A DNA stretch of 64,000 nucleotides from Moritella sp. JT01 (GCF_001574435.1 NZ_LOCN01000032.1:41711-105710), one strand, 5' to 3'; shown: positions 34,732-43,543, counted from the first letter of the stretch. Numbers and translations: made by a program. The notes: generated by a model not told the origin, from the sequence alone.

Positions 34732-35040
34732 AACTTAATCTCTTTTATTATGGATAAGTAAAGAAAGGTAAACTCGACGAGATGTTAACACTTAAGGAGT
34801 AATTGATTGCAGGGTAAGATCTCATAAATCAACACGGAGCATTACTTTTAACTGGTAAAGCGTAAATAGATAGGTCGCATATAACGAAATAATATAATTA
34901 TGCAGTTTAATATATTTACACAAATCGAATCAATACCATACAATAATATTGAATAACTAAGCCTAGAACTGAAGATCAATAAATGAACAAAAAACCACTA
35001 ATCAGTTATAATTAAGACTTGCGGTATAAATAGGCAAACT
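34732..35040. other. Divergent promoter region of POT and pilin-like genes
   Basis: About 310 bp between divergent genes, AT-rich. It must hold both promoters; I see no clear operator, RNA or ORF. Confidence 0.45.
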
Positions 35041-35622
35041 ATGACTTCTCGATTAAAACCAGCACAGGGTTTTACCCTTATTGAACTTGCTATCACGATT
35101 ATCATTTTGGCGACACTGGCTGTAATTGCGGTCCCAAAATTCTTAAATTTCCGTGAAGATGCAGAAATAAGCCGTGTTAAAGCCGTGGCAGCCGCTTACC
35201 AAGAAGCGGTTAGTTTTGTACAAATTCGCTACCAAATTTTAGGTTTAAGCTCGGATATGACAAATATACCAGGCTATGCCGATGGGACTATCGATGTAAA
35301 CCCAAACGGTTTTCCATTGGGTATTAATAAAGGTAATCGCCAAGGTTTTATAAAAAATACTAAAAATATTGGGAAAGGTAATCAAGGTTGTGTTTCATTA
35401 TGGAATATCTTGTTATTAGATCCACCTTCAGTATCCCTAAATAAAAATGATGATACTGATTTTACCGCCTATCGCCATCGTGCTGATAACGGTAGTGGAA
35501 AAAGCCAGTGCAGCTATATTTTGAGAACGCTCGGAGATACGACGAATAATCCTGCGGATGCTAAAATCTTGATTAATTATGACTCAGAAACCGGACGCGT
35601 CATTGCTATTTTTAGGGATTAA
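35041..35622 (+). CDS. Type IV pilin-like protein (MSHA/type II secretion pseudopilin class)
   Basis: 193 residues. A short basic leader ends in QG, followed by FTLIELAITIIILATLAVIA, the class III prepilin cleavage site and N-terminal helix, with the conserved Glu at mature position 5. The rest is a globular domain with two Cys pairs (for example near KGNQGCVSLW and GKSQCSYIL). It resembles MSHA-type minor pilins, but no other pilus gene is in the window, so it stands alone. Its role in attachment, for example to chitin, is only a guess. Confidence 0.8.
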   Translation: MTSRLKPAQGFTLIELAITIIILATLAVIAVPKFLNFREDAEISRVKAVAAAYQEAVSFVQIRYQILGLSSDMTNIPGYADGTIDVNPNGFPLGINKGNRQGFIKNTKNIGKGNQGCVSLWNILLLDPPSVSLNKNDDTDFTAYRHRADNGSGKSQCSYILRTLGDTTNNPADAKILINYDSETGRVIAIFRD

Positions 35623-35684
35623 TTATATTAATAACGGATGATGGTGCTCTGCACTTGACACATTAAAACAGGAATGTATTGCTC

Positions 35685-35706
35685 AAGCACGTCTTATGGC
35701 GTGCTT
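35685..35706 (+). terminator. Terminator after the pilin-like gene
   Basis: AAGCACG (35685-35691) / CGTGCTT (35700-35706) followed by TTTATAT, about 60 bases past the stop codon. Confidence 0.75.
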
Positions 35707-35752
35707 TTTATATCTAGTTAAACTCAAAGTAAAATAGAGCTGAGGAATAAAG

Positions 35753-35932
35753 ATGGAAATTAGTATTGAAGATGTTATGAATATTGAGATAGATATCGAA
35801 AACTTACCTCCAATAGCAGTACAAAAGAATATAGTTGAAGACATCGAACGGTTAATATCTGAAGGTAAAAGTCAGGCTGAAGCTCTTCACTTTGTATTTG
35901 CATATTATAAAATGGGTAACAAAGTTAACTAA
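35753..35932 (+). CDS. Small acidic protein of unknown function (59 residues)
   Basis: A 59-residue ORF that opens MEISIEDVMNIEIDIENLPP and ends HFVFAYYKMGNKVN. GAGG lies seven bases before the ATG. It is acidic at the N-terminus and predicted helical (VEDIERLISEGKSQAEALHF). It has its own small interval between the pilin terminator and a hairpin at 35958-35986. I do not recognise it; the ribosome site and codon pattern make it a credible gene. Confidence 0.5.
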   Translation: MEISIEDVMNIEIDIENLPPIAVQKNIVEDIERLISEGKSQAEALHFVFAYYKMGNKVN

Positions 35933-36309
35933 AATCAGAATATTTACATGACCATATTCGTGTCAGAATTATCTCAGCTGACACGAGCTTGTCCCTTTAT
36001 GAGTTAGCTCTCACCCATGTTTTATTCTCATGTGAGGCGTGGAGCTACTTGTCATATCATAATGTCTCACTCGAACCCTATTGCTAGCGAAATTTGGATC
36101 CGACCTTTAGAACACCCGCTTCCACCTTTAGGAGCTGGTATTCAGGCGCAAGGGAAGATCGTAGTTTCAAAATTGGCATAGTTCCTTGTAAGTAGCTTAC
36201 AAAAATGTAATCGTTAAACCATAGGTCCCTGAAATACAGTTATGAAGGCTGCTGAACGATGTCTTTTGGGCGCTGAACAGCCTACGGTAATTGAACTGGG
36301 TCCATTATC
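35933..36309. other. Intergenic region with a hairpin and a 39-codon ORF
   Basis: A 9-bp hairpin TCGTGTCAG/CTGACACGA (35958-35966, 35978-35986) follows the small gene, but has no T tract. A 39-codon ORF on the + strand (36062-36181) begins MSHSNPIASEIWIRPLEHPL and has no good ribosome site; it may be chance. The rest, down to the ribA stop on the - strand, shows nothing further. Confidence 0.35.
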
Positions 36310-36903
36310 CTATGTGTTATTCAGCCAGTGCCCTAATTTCTCTGCCTTAGTGGTCAGATAACCTTCATTGTGGGGGTTCTTTCCCACTTGAATCGATACA
36401 CGCTCAACAATTTCAATACCAAACTCACTTAAGGCTTCAATTTTTCTAGGATTGTTAGTCATGAGTTTTAACTTTGAGATATTTAGATGGCTTAATATTC
36501 CCTGACATATACCATAATCTCGAAGGTCAGCAGAAAAACCCAGTCGCTCATTGGCTTCAACGGTATCTGCCCCCTGATCTTGTAGGCTATAAGCTCGGAT
36601 TTTATTCAATAAGCCTATCCCACGCCCTTCCTGCCTAAGGTAAAGTAAAATACCGCGGCCCTCTTCAGCAATCATCCTCATGGCTTCATTCAGTTGATAT
36701 CCACAGTCGCAACGCATACTAAATAGCGCATCCCCAGTGAGGCACTCTGAATGAACTCTCGCTAAAACAGGTTTGCAATCAGAAAAATCACCGAGTGTTA
36801 GGGCCACGTGCTCCTGTCCAGTTTCTAAATCTTCAAAGCCATGCATATCAAAAGTAACAAACTGGGTTGGTAAACGACAGGTTTCAATAAAACGAACAGG
36901 CAT
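36310..36903 (-). CDS. ribA: GTP cyclohydrolase II
   Basis: 197-residue zinc enzyme that opens GTP in the first step of riboflavin synthesis. Zinc ligands Cys54, Cys65 and Cys67 are in [28 protein letters not shown] and the late NNPRKIEAL are also diagnostic. Length is that of stand-alone RibA. GAGG lies five bases before the ATG. It is downstream of, and in the same direction as, the PAS/diflavin reductase pair (117 bp apart), so FMN and FAD supply may be linked to that flavoprotein system. No FMN riboswitch was seen. Confidence 0.95.
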   Translation of the reverse strand: MPVRFIETCRLPTQFVTFDMHGFEDLETGQEHVALTLGDFSDCKPVLARVHSECLTGDALFSMRCDCGYQLNEAMRMIAEEGRGILLYLRQEGRGIGLLNKIRAYSLQDQGADTVEANERLGFSADLRDYGICQGILSHLNISKLKLMTNNPRKIEALSEFGIEIVERVSIQVGKNPHNEGYLTTKAEKLGHWLNNT

Positions 36904-37020
36904 ATATCCTCAATACGGTGTACTTATCATTAATTTTAGGGAGGACATTGTCATATACTCAATGTCCTTGTGTAATATGGTTTAGAAATAATTAAATATT
37001 AGTTTTTAATTGACATGTTC

Positions 37021-38619
37021 TTAATATAAATCCCGGCGGTAATACCCGGTGTCAGTGAGTTGATTAATATAGCTCTGAGCTTGATCAAATGATAATTTAC
37101 CGTGCTGTTGTGCTACTTCAATAAGTGCATTATCTATGGCTTTTGCTAAATTATCTTTACTACCACAAAGGTATAGTGTTGCATCACGTTGGAGTAGGGA
37201 CCAAACCAAAGCACCTTGTTCTATTATCGCATGTTGCACATAGCGCTTTTGTTCTTGATCTCGTGAAAATACTGTAACCAGTTGACTTAAAACACCTTCG
37301 CTTAACCAATCTTCAAGTTCAGATTTATATAAAAAATCCTTCTTGGAATATCGTTCTCCAAATATAAGTAATGTTTCTGATCTTATTTGTAATTCAGTGT
37401 GAGCTTTCTGTTGTCGCTCTAATTGCTGTAAGAAACCAACATAAGGTGCAATCCCAGTACCTGCACCGATCATTATGACAGGTGTGTCTATTTCATCAGC
37501 TAAGTGAAATTCTTTATTAGACCGAGTGAATATATCAACGATATCACCAGGTTCACAACGACTCAACCAGTTGCTCATCGTACCAAAATGCATTCTATTT
37601 TCATGTTCATAAGCGATATCTCTTACACATAAACTGACTTGCGAAGCACTTTTACCGTCACTATTTTGATCGCTGGATGCTATGGAATAAGCGCGTGCCG
37701 TTTGCTCTGATAATGCATCACATAATTCGCTTAATGTGATATACCCTACTTCTCCGCAATCCTGTAATACATCTAAAACATCACGACCGTAAAGGTAATC
37801 GGCAAGTGCTTTTTTGTTACGGATCTTTAGTTTTTCTTTTAAGTTAGCATTATTTGATTTATTGGCTAGCGTGCGTAGTAAGCTTTTGCTTAACAAACGT
37901 AATTCTTTGCCCTGTAATTGTTGTGACGCCTGTTCATCACCAAACCAGTCTGTAATATCTTGTAGTAACTCAGATTTATGGTTAGGTACTACATATAATA
38001 AATCACCGGCCCGATAATTCATTCCACTGCCATCAATATCGAGATCTATCTTATAGACACCGGCAGAACTGGAATTTAAGCGAGTGACATTAATTATTTT
38101 AGCTTGATGTGGCTTAGTTTCACTATAAGGCTCGACTCTGAGCATTAACTGATGACCAATCGTATCGTCACCTGCCACCACTGCATTGACTGTATCGACC
38201 CATTGTGTGAAAAAATTACGATAATCCAAGTCAGCGTCTACTCTATTAATAGCTCGGATAGCACCTTTATCGTGTAACTGCGCATCGAGTTGTTGGCCGA
38301 ATTGACAAAAATTGGTATATGCTACATCACCTAAAGCAAAAATAGCATATTGAAAGGGAGCCAAAGTGTTAAGACTTGCCAACTGTAACGCAAAGTCATC
38401 GGCATTGCCTGGAGGCTCCCCATCACCAAAGGTACTGGTGATCACCAGTAACAAATCTTTGGTGGATAAATCATTTATCACTAAATTGTTGAGAGTAACT
38501 AATTCCAATTTAACGGAAGATAGAAAGGGTAGCTCGCAAAACTGTCTGGCCAAGCGCTCTGCATTACCAGATTCAGAGCCATAGCTTATAATAATCCGTT
38601 CGAAATTAGTTTTCATCAT
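37021..38619 (-). CDS. Diflavin reductase, CysJ/cytochrome-P450-reductase-like
   Basis: 532 residues. The N-terminal flavodoxin domain (about 9-145) has YGSESGNAERLA and TSTFGDGEPPGNAD for FMN; then an FAD domain with ARAYSIASS; then the NADPH domain with GAGTGIAPYVGF, ending in a C-terminal Tyr. It passes electrons from NADPH through FAD and FMN to a partner. CysJ would partner CysI, but no sulfite reductase is nearby. Its ATG overlaps the stop of the PAS gene by one base (TAATG), so the PAS protein is the obvious candidate partner or regulator. Confidence 0.88.
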   Translation of the reverse strand: MMKTNFERIIISYGSESGNAERLARQFCELPFLSSVKLELVTLNNLVINDLSTKDLLLVITSTFGDGEPPGNADDFALQLASLNTLAPFQYAIFALGDVAYTNFCQFGQQLDAQLHDKGAIRAINRVDADLDYRNFFTQWVDTVNAVVAGDDTIGHQLMLRVEPYSETKPHQAKIINVTRLNSSSAGVYKIDLDIDGSGMNYRAGDLLYVVPNHKSELLQDITDWFGDEQASQQLQGKELRLLSKSLLRTLANKSNNANLKEKLKIRNKKALADYLYGRDVLDVLQDCGEVGYITLSELCDALSEQTARAYSIASSDQNSDGKSASQVSLCVRDIAYEHENRMHFGTMSNWLSRCEPGDIVDIFTRSNKEFHLADEIDTPVIMIGAGTGIAPYVGFLQQLERQQKAHTELQIRSETLLIFGERYSKKDFLYKSELEDWLSEGVLSQLVTVFSRDQEQKRYVQHAIIEQGALVWSLLQRDATLYLCGSKDNLAKAIDNALIEVAQQHGKLSFDQAQSYINQLTDTGYYRRDLY

Positions 38620-39041
38620 TACTCTCCGTAGAAGTCGTCAAATACTTCTTTAGATAATTCAACGCTGTCAAAATCACTCATTAGGTCATTAATAACTCGA
38701 CGAATGCTGATATATTCTGTGATGTTACCTGCATCATCAAAGATAGGTTGTACTGTTGTATCTACAACATACAAGCTGCCACCTTTACCTACGTTTGGTA
38801 TAATACCCGTCCAGATTTCACCATTTTTGATAGTATCCCACATATCTTTATAGACACTTTTTTCGATTGATTTATGGCGTACTAAATTATGTGGAGCACC
38901 TACTAACTCTTCTCTGCTATAACCAGTTAACTGACAAAATAAATCATTAACATAAGTAATGTTGCCTTGAAGATCTGTTTTAGATACGACTAAAACCTTA
39001 TCGAGGGCGGTTAAAACTTGTTCTGAAATTGAAGTTTGCAT
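38619..39041 (-). CDS. Stand-alone PAS-domain protein, Aer-like
   Basis: 140 residues forming one PAS domain: VVSKTDLQGNITYVNDLFCQ, LTGYSREELVGAPHNLVRH and ISIRRVINDLM. The TGYSREEL..PHNLVRH segment matches the FAD-binding PAS of the redox sensor Aer. There is no output domain (kinase, GGDEF, MCP) and no membrane segment. It is translationally coupled to a diflavin reductase, an arrangement I do not know. A perfect 17-bp inverted repeat lies 47-83 bases upstream of its start. Confidence 0.85.
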   Translation of the reverse strand: MQTSISEQVLTALDKVLVVSKTDLQGNITYVNDLFCQLTGYSREELVGAPHNLVRHKSIEKSVYKDMWDTIKNGEIWTGIIPNVGKGGSLYVVDTTVQPIFDDAGNITEYISIRRVINDLMSDFDSVELSKEVFDDFYGE

Positions 39042-39087
39042 CTATAAATACCTTTTTATAATAGTAATTTTGTGAATTCGTCATCAC

Positions 39088-39124
39088 TATATTATTGTTG
39101 CATTTTGAATGCAACAATAATATA
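39088..39124. promoter_or_regulatory. Perfect 17-bp inverted repeat upstream of the PAS/diflavin operon
   Basis: TATATTATTGTTGCATT (39088-39104) and its exact reverse complement (39108-39124) separated by TTG. It lies in the promoter/5' region of the PAS gene. The core TGCATTTTGAATGCA resembles the NO-sensing NsrR consensus (ATGCATTT-N-AAATGCAT) but the outer bases differ. It may be an operator or, in RNA, a long hairpin. Confidence 0.5.
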
Positions 39125-39186
39125 ACTAGTTAATCAAAAAGATTTTTATGCAAGTATTTAAGAGTTAAATAGAATTAATAGTTGCA

Positions 39187-39220
39187 ACTTCAAGATGCAC
39201 AATCAGAAAACCGTATGAAG
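39187..39220. repeat. Partial copy of a short dispersed repeat
   Basis: ACTTCAAGATGCACAATCAG matches ACTTCAAGGCGCACAATCAG inside the palindromic element at 43544-43598 with two mismatches, followed by TGAAG as the other arm. The outer arms are missing here. Confidence 0.6.
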
Positions 39221-39359
39221 AGTATGTTCAGACTTCATAACGCCTCCGTCGGCTTGTCCTACTCGTCTCTGATATCGCATGGGTATAGACATCATTTTTA
39301 TTTAGGCGTTCTTATGGATATCAATCCCTGTTCGTTCAACGATTTCAGTTTAAAAACCA

Positions 39360-39710
39360 TCAATACTTTGCTGATTTTTTAACCCAGTATTTTTCAATGC
39401 CTTCTTTGCCTTGGCGAGTTGACCATTTAGCTAAGTCATCGCGATCTTCATTATAATTGAAGTAAGGTACGGACTTGCCACAAGATGATTGAACCATTTC
39501 TATATCTAAAATAAATATTTGTCGGGCAGCCACACTTTGTGGGAATAGCGCGCAGTATTTATCCCATTCAGGATCTTTTTGATGGATTACTTTTGCATTG
39601 CCATATCGCAATAGCCGTGTATTTAATTGCTTAAACCACCAGCGTTTATTACCAATTGCATTAAATAAATGGTCAATTGAACAAATCGGCTCGGTGCTAG
39701 ATTCAAGTAA
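39360..39710 (-). pseudogene. C-terminal remnant of a PPOX-type (pyridoxamine 5'-phosphate oxidase-like) protein
   Basis: The frame is open from 39710 but has no ATG; the only usable start inside is a TTG at 39611. The part RLLRYGNAKVIHQKDPEWDK, then FPQSVAARQIFILDIEMVQS and SCGKSVPYF, matches the C-terminal half of flavin-binding PPOX-class proteins of about 180 residues. The upstream part has no match to that family, and includes a 19-bp repeat (39650-39668) also found at 53007-53025. So the 5' half seems lost, probably by recombination at the repeat. Not likely functional. Confidence 0.7.
39650..39668. repeat. 19-bp repeat TACCAATTGCATTAAATAA
   Basis: Identical, in opposite orientation, to 53007-53025. 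TACCAATT-type repeats are common in the intergenic DNA of marine gammaproteobacteria. Confidence 0.6.
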
Positions 39711-39791
39711 TTATGTTTAACACCCGAAAAGCTGTCATACTAGCGCCATAAAATTTAGTATTTTGATGACGAAGATTAAAGTGAGAAAAAC

Positions 39792-40058
39792 ATGATCAAT
39801 ATTTACCGTGTATCTTTTCCTGATGGCAGCGTTTATATCGCAGCGAAAAAGACGCCACCAGCAAACGCAGTAAAAAGCTATGAATGGGCTAAAGGTCACG
39901 CAGACCCAACACGTCCATTGGTTGCTGCTTACCTGAAAAGCAAAGGCCAAAGCACGTTAGAACTACTTCATTCAGACTTAACACCTGATATGGCTAAAAA
40001 ATTGAAAAGAAGATATATCGTCGAGGCAAGACAAGCAAAACAACTCGTTATTACCTAA
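39792..40058 (+). CDS. Small basic protein, possibly a degenerate GIY-YIG fold
   Basis: 88 residues, basic. The opening MINIYRVSFPDGSVYIAAKK resembles the first strand pair of GIY-YIG nuclease domains (Y-F-PDG-VYIG), and KLKRRYIVEARQ resembles their later helix, but the catalytic Gly-Gln and Arg are not clear, so it is probably not a nuclease. The gene has a promoter-sized gap before it and a good terminator after it, so it looks like a real single gene. No function is assigned. Confidence 0.6.
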   Translation: MINIYRVSFPDGSVYIAAKKTPPANAVKSYEWAKGHADPTRPLVAAYLKSKGQSTLELLHSDLTPDMAKKLKRRYIVEARQAKQLVIT

Positions 40059-40068
40059 TAGAATTCTG

Positions 40069-40094
40069 AAAACCTGCTTGTTCGAGCAGGTTTT
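40069..40094 (+). terminator. Terminator of the small basic protein gene
   Basis: AAAACCTGCT (40069-40078) / AGCAGGTTTT (40085-40094), 10 bp, then ATTTATT. Confidence 0.88.
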
Positions 40095-40601
40095 ATTTAT
40101 TCAGCACAACACTCACATCCATCTTCGAACAAAAACGCCTACCCTTGTTGTGGTAAGAGCATGTCTGATAGCACTGATGATCCAAAGAAAAAAATCAATA
40201 ATGAGAATAACATATTCATTCTTTATTATTTCCGTTCTAAATTTGATTAGATAGATTTATCTCCTTTTTTATCTACCCTCCTTTTGCTTTTACCCTCTAA
40301 AACAACCCATTGTAAGTATTAGAAAAACCTAATTTAATTAAAAATAAACCTCGTTATAGCATTTTTATTATGCAATCCATTCCTACGCATAATAATCAAA
40401 CCAGACAGAAACATTACTTTAGTTTATTAAACCATAAATTATTTTACATACTTTATTCAGCATTGAGTTCTATAAAATCATGGGCTAAAGTAGTTTACCA
40501 ATTTCAAGGTAATAGATTGTTATTAAAGTGAAATTGTAATTAATCAATAGTACTTTCGTATGCTATTAACTAGATAAATAATAAAACAAGGATGTAATAA
40601 A
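40095..40601. other. Non-coding region upstream of the lipoprotein gene
   Basis: About 500 bp of AT-rich sequence with several T- and CCTCC-rich runs. No ORF, RNA or operator could be supported. It should contain the promoter of the lipoprotein gene. Confidence 0.45.
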
Positions 40602-41258
40602 ATGAAAGCAAAATCTCTTTACTCACTATTATTGTCAGGCGTTATCGCCCTCTCTGTTGCAGGCTGCAGCTCTTCATCAGTAAAACGTAATGCAGACCAA
40701 GAATTTCCACTGGAAGTGACAACCAGTGCTCCTGCATTTATTTTCCCAATAAGCCTGCATGGCGTACCTGGGGACAGTGCTGAAGTTGGTCTAGCTATCT
40801 CTTCAGGTGCTGTAGCTGAATACGGTACATCAGTCATTTCTGGTCAGCAATTGTATAGTGTTGTTGGTAATCTATCTTGGACACTTGGCGAAAATATGCG
40901 TCGTCAAGCAAGTCTAGATAAACTAGAAATGACAGGTTCAGCGGAGAAATATGCAATTGAACTTGATAAGAAAATGAAAACACTTACAAGTAAGTTAAAA
41001 GCGTCAGGCGTACTGACTAACAAAGACTACAACTTCAAGTATGTTATTGTTTTACACGTTGACTCATCTGGTGGTATGAATATCCCGATGATGACTAACG
41101 TAACGGCGTTCGGTGGTGTCATGGATATGGAAACACGTAAGATTGTATCTTATATCGAAAAAGACCTTACATTATCTCAAGACGCAATTCTAGCGCAAAT
41201 GCCGATCGAAATGAACAAGATCATTGCTGAGTTATTAGATAAACCCGAAGACGCTTAA
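40602..41258 (+). CDS. Lipoprotein of unknown function
   Basis: 218 residues with a signal peptide and lipobox (ALSVAGC, Cys22), followed by a Ser-rich linker, so it is an envelope lipoprotein; Ser after the Cys suggests outer-membrane sorting. The body has KYVIVLHVDSSGGMNIPMMT and FGGVMDMETRKIVSYIEKDL, a small alpha/beta domain that I do not recognise. AAGGA lies before the ATG. Single gene with its own terminator. Confidence 0.7.
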   Translation: MKAKSLYSLLLSGVIALSVAGCSSSSVKRNADQEFPLEVTTSAPAFIFPISLHGVPGDSAEVGLAISSGAVAEYGTSVISGQQLYSVVGNLSWTLGENMRRQASLDKLEMTGSAEKYAIELDKKMKTLTSKLKASGVLTNKDYNFKYVIVLHVDSSGGMNIPMMTNVTAFGGVMDMETRKIVSYIEKDLTLSQDAILAQMPIEMNKIIAELLDKPEDA

Positions 41259-41285
41259 TCACGTTCTTTAAAACAATGAATAATT

Positions 41286-41321
41286 AATGCCTATTACCTC
41301 CGACCTGCTGTAATAGGCATT
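41286..41321. terminator. Bidirectional terminator between the lipoprotein gene and proV
   Basis: Perfect 12-bp stem AATGCCTATTAC (41286-41297) / GTAATAGGCATT (41310-41321) between convergent genes. Confidence 0.75.
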
Positions 41322-41367
41322 CATCATTGCACAAGCTCACTTAAATACGATAATTAACGTGGTTACA

Positions 41368-42603
41368 TTAAGCGTGAGTTACTTTATCTTTATCCTTTTC
41401 CACACTCGGCTGATCACTTAATACTTCGGCAAGTGTAGAACGACACAAATGCCCCTCAACCTGACCATCCATATTTAACACCGGCAGTGGCAATTGATTA
41501 TCCAGCATTTCAGGAATCACAGTTTCCAGTAACGCATCACTTTGTACGGCAGGCACAGCGTCCAATAAAGACGCATCTAGGGCATTGCTGTAATCGCTTT
41601 TTTCAACATTATCCAAGGTATCTTGTGTGATCACACCTTGATAGCCATTCTCGTTAACAACATAACCATAGTCTTGTTTTGACTTACGCATTTGTAATAC
41701 CGCTTCACCGATTGTCTCGGCCGAAATGCGGAAGATTTGCGGTTGCATTACCGTTTCCACCGTCAATGCGCGCGCGCGATTTACATCTTTGACAAAGGCT
41801 TCCACATAATCATCAATCGGGTTAAGCAAAATATCAACAGGTGTTCCTTGTTGTACTAATACCCCATCACGCAAAATAGCAATGCGATCACCCAATCGTA
41901 ATGCTTCATCAAGATCATGGGTAATAAAGACAATGGTTTTATGTAACTTTTCCTGCAGCTCAATCAGCTGGTCTTGCATCTCGCTTCGGATCAAAGGATC
42001 CAATGCTGAAAATGCTTCATCCATTAGCAGAATATCGGCATCGGTACACAAGGCGCGTGCTAAACCGACGCGTTGCTGTTGACCACCAGACAGCTGTCTT
42101 GGGTATTGATTGGCATAACCATCCAAACCTACCGTTTCCAACCACTCTGTTGCACATTGTTTCCATTCCGCCTTCTTGACCCCTTTCACTTGCAAACCAT
42201 AGCCAATATTTTCTAACACGGTGCGATGTGGCATTAATCCGAAACGTTGAAATACCATCGACATTTTATTACGACGAAAACCTTGCAGATCTTTACTCGA
42301 CAGTTGCATAACATCACTACCCGCGATTTCTATTTCCCCGGCAGTAGGTTCAATTAAGCGGTTAAAATGACGGATCAAGGTTGATTTACCCGAGCCTGAC
42401 AACCCCATGATAACGAATATTTCTCCCGGATAAATATCCAGATTAATATCCGATAAACCAACGGTATGACCCGTTTCAGCTAAAATAGCATTTTTTGATT
42501 TACCCGCTTTGACTAGCTCAAGCACCTTTTTCTCATTTTCACCAAAAATTTTGTATAAATTCTTAATACGAATTAACGGGCTTTTCTTCTCACTCGAACT
42601 CAT
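41368..42603 (-). CDS. proV: Glycine betaine/proline ABC transporter ATP-binding protein ProV
   Basis: 411 residues. Walker A GLSGSGKSTL, signature LSGGQQQRVG, Walker B ILLMDEAFSALDP. The N-terminal extension KIFGENEKKVLELVKAGKSK is typical of ProV, and the C-terminal part (about 285-400) holds two CBS domains that sense ionic strength. The frame runs back to 42684 inside proW, but the ATG at 42603 has GGAGGG upstream and is one base after the proW stop, so I chose it. It energises import of betaine, which fits the choline-oxidation genes nearby. Confidence 0.94.
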   Translation of the reverse strand: MSSSEKKSPLIRIKNLYKIFGENEKKVLELVKAGKSKNAILAETGHTVGLSDINLDIYPGEIFVIMGLSGSGKSTLIRHFNRLIEPTAGEIEIAGSDVMQLSSKDLQGFRRNKMSMVFQRFGLMPHRTVLENIGYGLQVKGVKKAEWKQCATEWLETVGLDGYANQYPRQLSGGQQQRVGLARALCTDADILLMDEAFSALDPLIRSEMQDQLIELQEKLHKTIVFITHDLDEALRLGDRIAILRDGVLVQQGTPVDILLNPIDDYVEAFVKDVNRARALTVETVMQPQIFRISAETIGEAVLQMRKSKQDYGYVVNENGYQGVITQDTLDNVEKSDYSNALDASLLDAVPAVQSDALLETVIPEMLDNQLPLPVLNMDGQVEGHLCRSTLAEVLSDQPSVEKDKDKVTHA

Positions 42604-42604
42604 C

Positions 42605-43495
42605 TTACTGCCCTCCGAAATTTTGTAACGTACGTTTTGCGTAACTTTGCGAAATCCGATCAAAAATAATGGCGAGAACAACAATGGCTAAGCCATTCAA
42701 TAAGCCAAGTGTGAAATATTGGTTGGTGATCGCCTTTAATACCGGTTGACCTAAACCTTTTACGCCAATCATAGAAGCAATCACAACCATAGCGAGCGCC
42801 ATCATAATCGTCTGATTAATACCGGCCATGATATTAGGCATTGCCAGTGGTAACTGTACACCAAATAAACGTTGCATAGGGCTAGCACCATAAGCAGTTG
42901 CCGCCTCTAGCACTTCTTTGTCTACCAGACGGATACCTAAGTTCGTTAAGCGAATGACAGGCGGTACAGCGTAAATAATAACGGCGATAACACCCGGGAT
43001 TTTACCGATACCTAATAACATCACCACAGGGATCAAATACACAAAGGCAGGCATTGTTTGCATAATATCTAAGATAGGTGTGACAACGGACTGAACACGA
43101 TCAGAGCGAGCCATCGAAATCCCGATAGGGATACCAATAAACACAGCGAGTGAGGTGGATACCAGAATAATACTCATGGTTCGCATCGTATTGTCCCACA
43201 TGCCAAAAAAGCCGATGAGGAAAAAGGCCACAACAACGCCTAAGGTTAATTTCCAAGAACGACTAGCAATATAAGCAAACACCGCGAGTACAGCAATGAC
43301 TAACCACCAAGGGCTGCCGAGTAATAATTTTTCAAACCAAATAAGAAAAGTAAGTAAGGGATCAAAAAATGCTTCAATACTATCACCGTATTCACGCGAA
43401 AAACTGCGATAAGCGCCGTCCAATGTTTTCCTAATATCAAGTAATTGGCGACGATCTAGCTGCGGTATTTCCGAAAGCCATGAACTGTCTGACAT
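42605..43495 (-). CDS. proW: Glycine betaine/proline ABC transporter permease ProW
   Basis: 296 residues with a long cytoplasmic N-terminus, about six helices, and the coupling loop EAATAYGASPMQRLFGVQLP, then LAMPNIMAGINQT. Transcribed after proX and before proV. The gap to proX (111 bp) contains a terminator-like hairpin and a palindromic repeat. Confidence 0.93.
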   Translation of the reverse strand: MSDSSWLSEIPQLDRRQLLDIRKTLDGAYRSFSREYGDSIEAFFDPLLTFLIWFEKLLLGSPWWLVIAVLAVFAYIASRSWKLTLGVVVAFFLIGFFGMWDNTMRTMSIILVSTSLAVFIGIPIGISMARSDRVQSVVTPILDIMQTMPAFVYLIPVVMLLGIGKIPGVIAVIIYAVPPVIRLTNLGIRLVDKEVLEAATAYGASPMQRLFGVQLPLAMPNIMAGINQTIMMALAMVVIASMIGVKGLGQPVLKAITNQYFTLGLLNGLAIVVLAIIFDRISQSYAKRTLQNFGGQ

Positions 43496-43520
43496 ATTAT
43501 TTATTTCCTAAAATGAAAAA

Positions 43521-43537
43521 GCCCGAATAAGTCGGGC
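43521..43537 (-). terminator. Terminator-like hairpin between proX and proW
   Basis: On the - strand GCCCGA...TCGGGC (6 bp, 5-base loop) followed by TTTTTC, in the proX-proW gap. It would stop part of the transcripts and favour ProX over the membrane parts. Confidence 0.7.
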
Positions 43538-43543
43538 TATATA

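Noticed and set aside
35933..36309. FMN riboswitch linked to ribA
   Set aside because: The region is downstream of ribA, and neither side of ribA shows the conserved FMN aptamer sequences.
37021..38619. Sulfite reductase flavoprotein CysJ
   Set aside because: No cysI nearby and coupling to a PAS gene instead; the more general diflavin reductase call is safer.
39182..39382. 66-codon + strand ORF
   Set aside because: It lies over a dispersed repeat, has no ribosome site and no protein-like composition.
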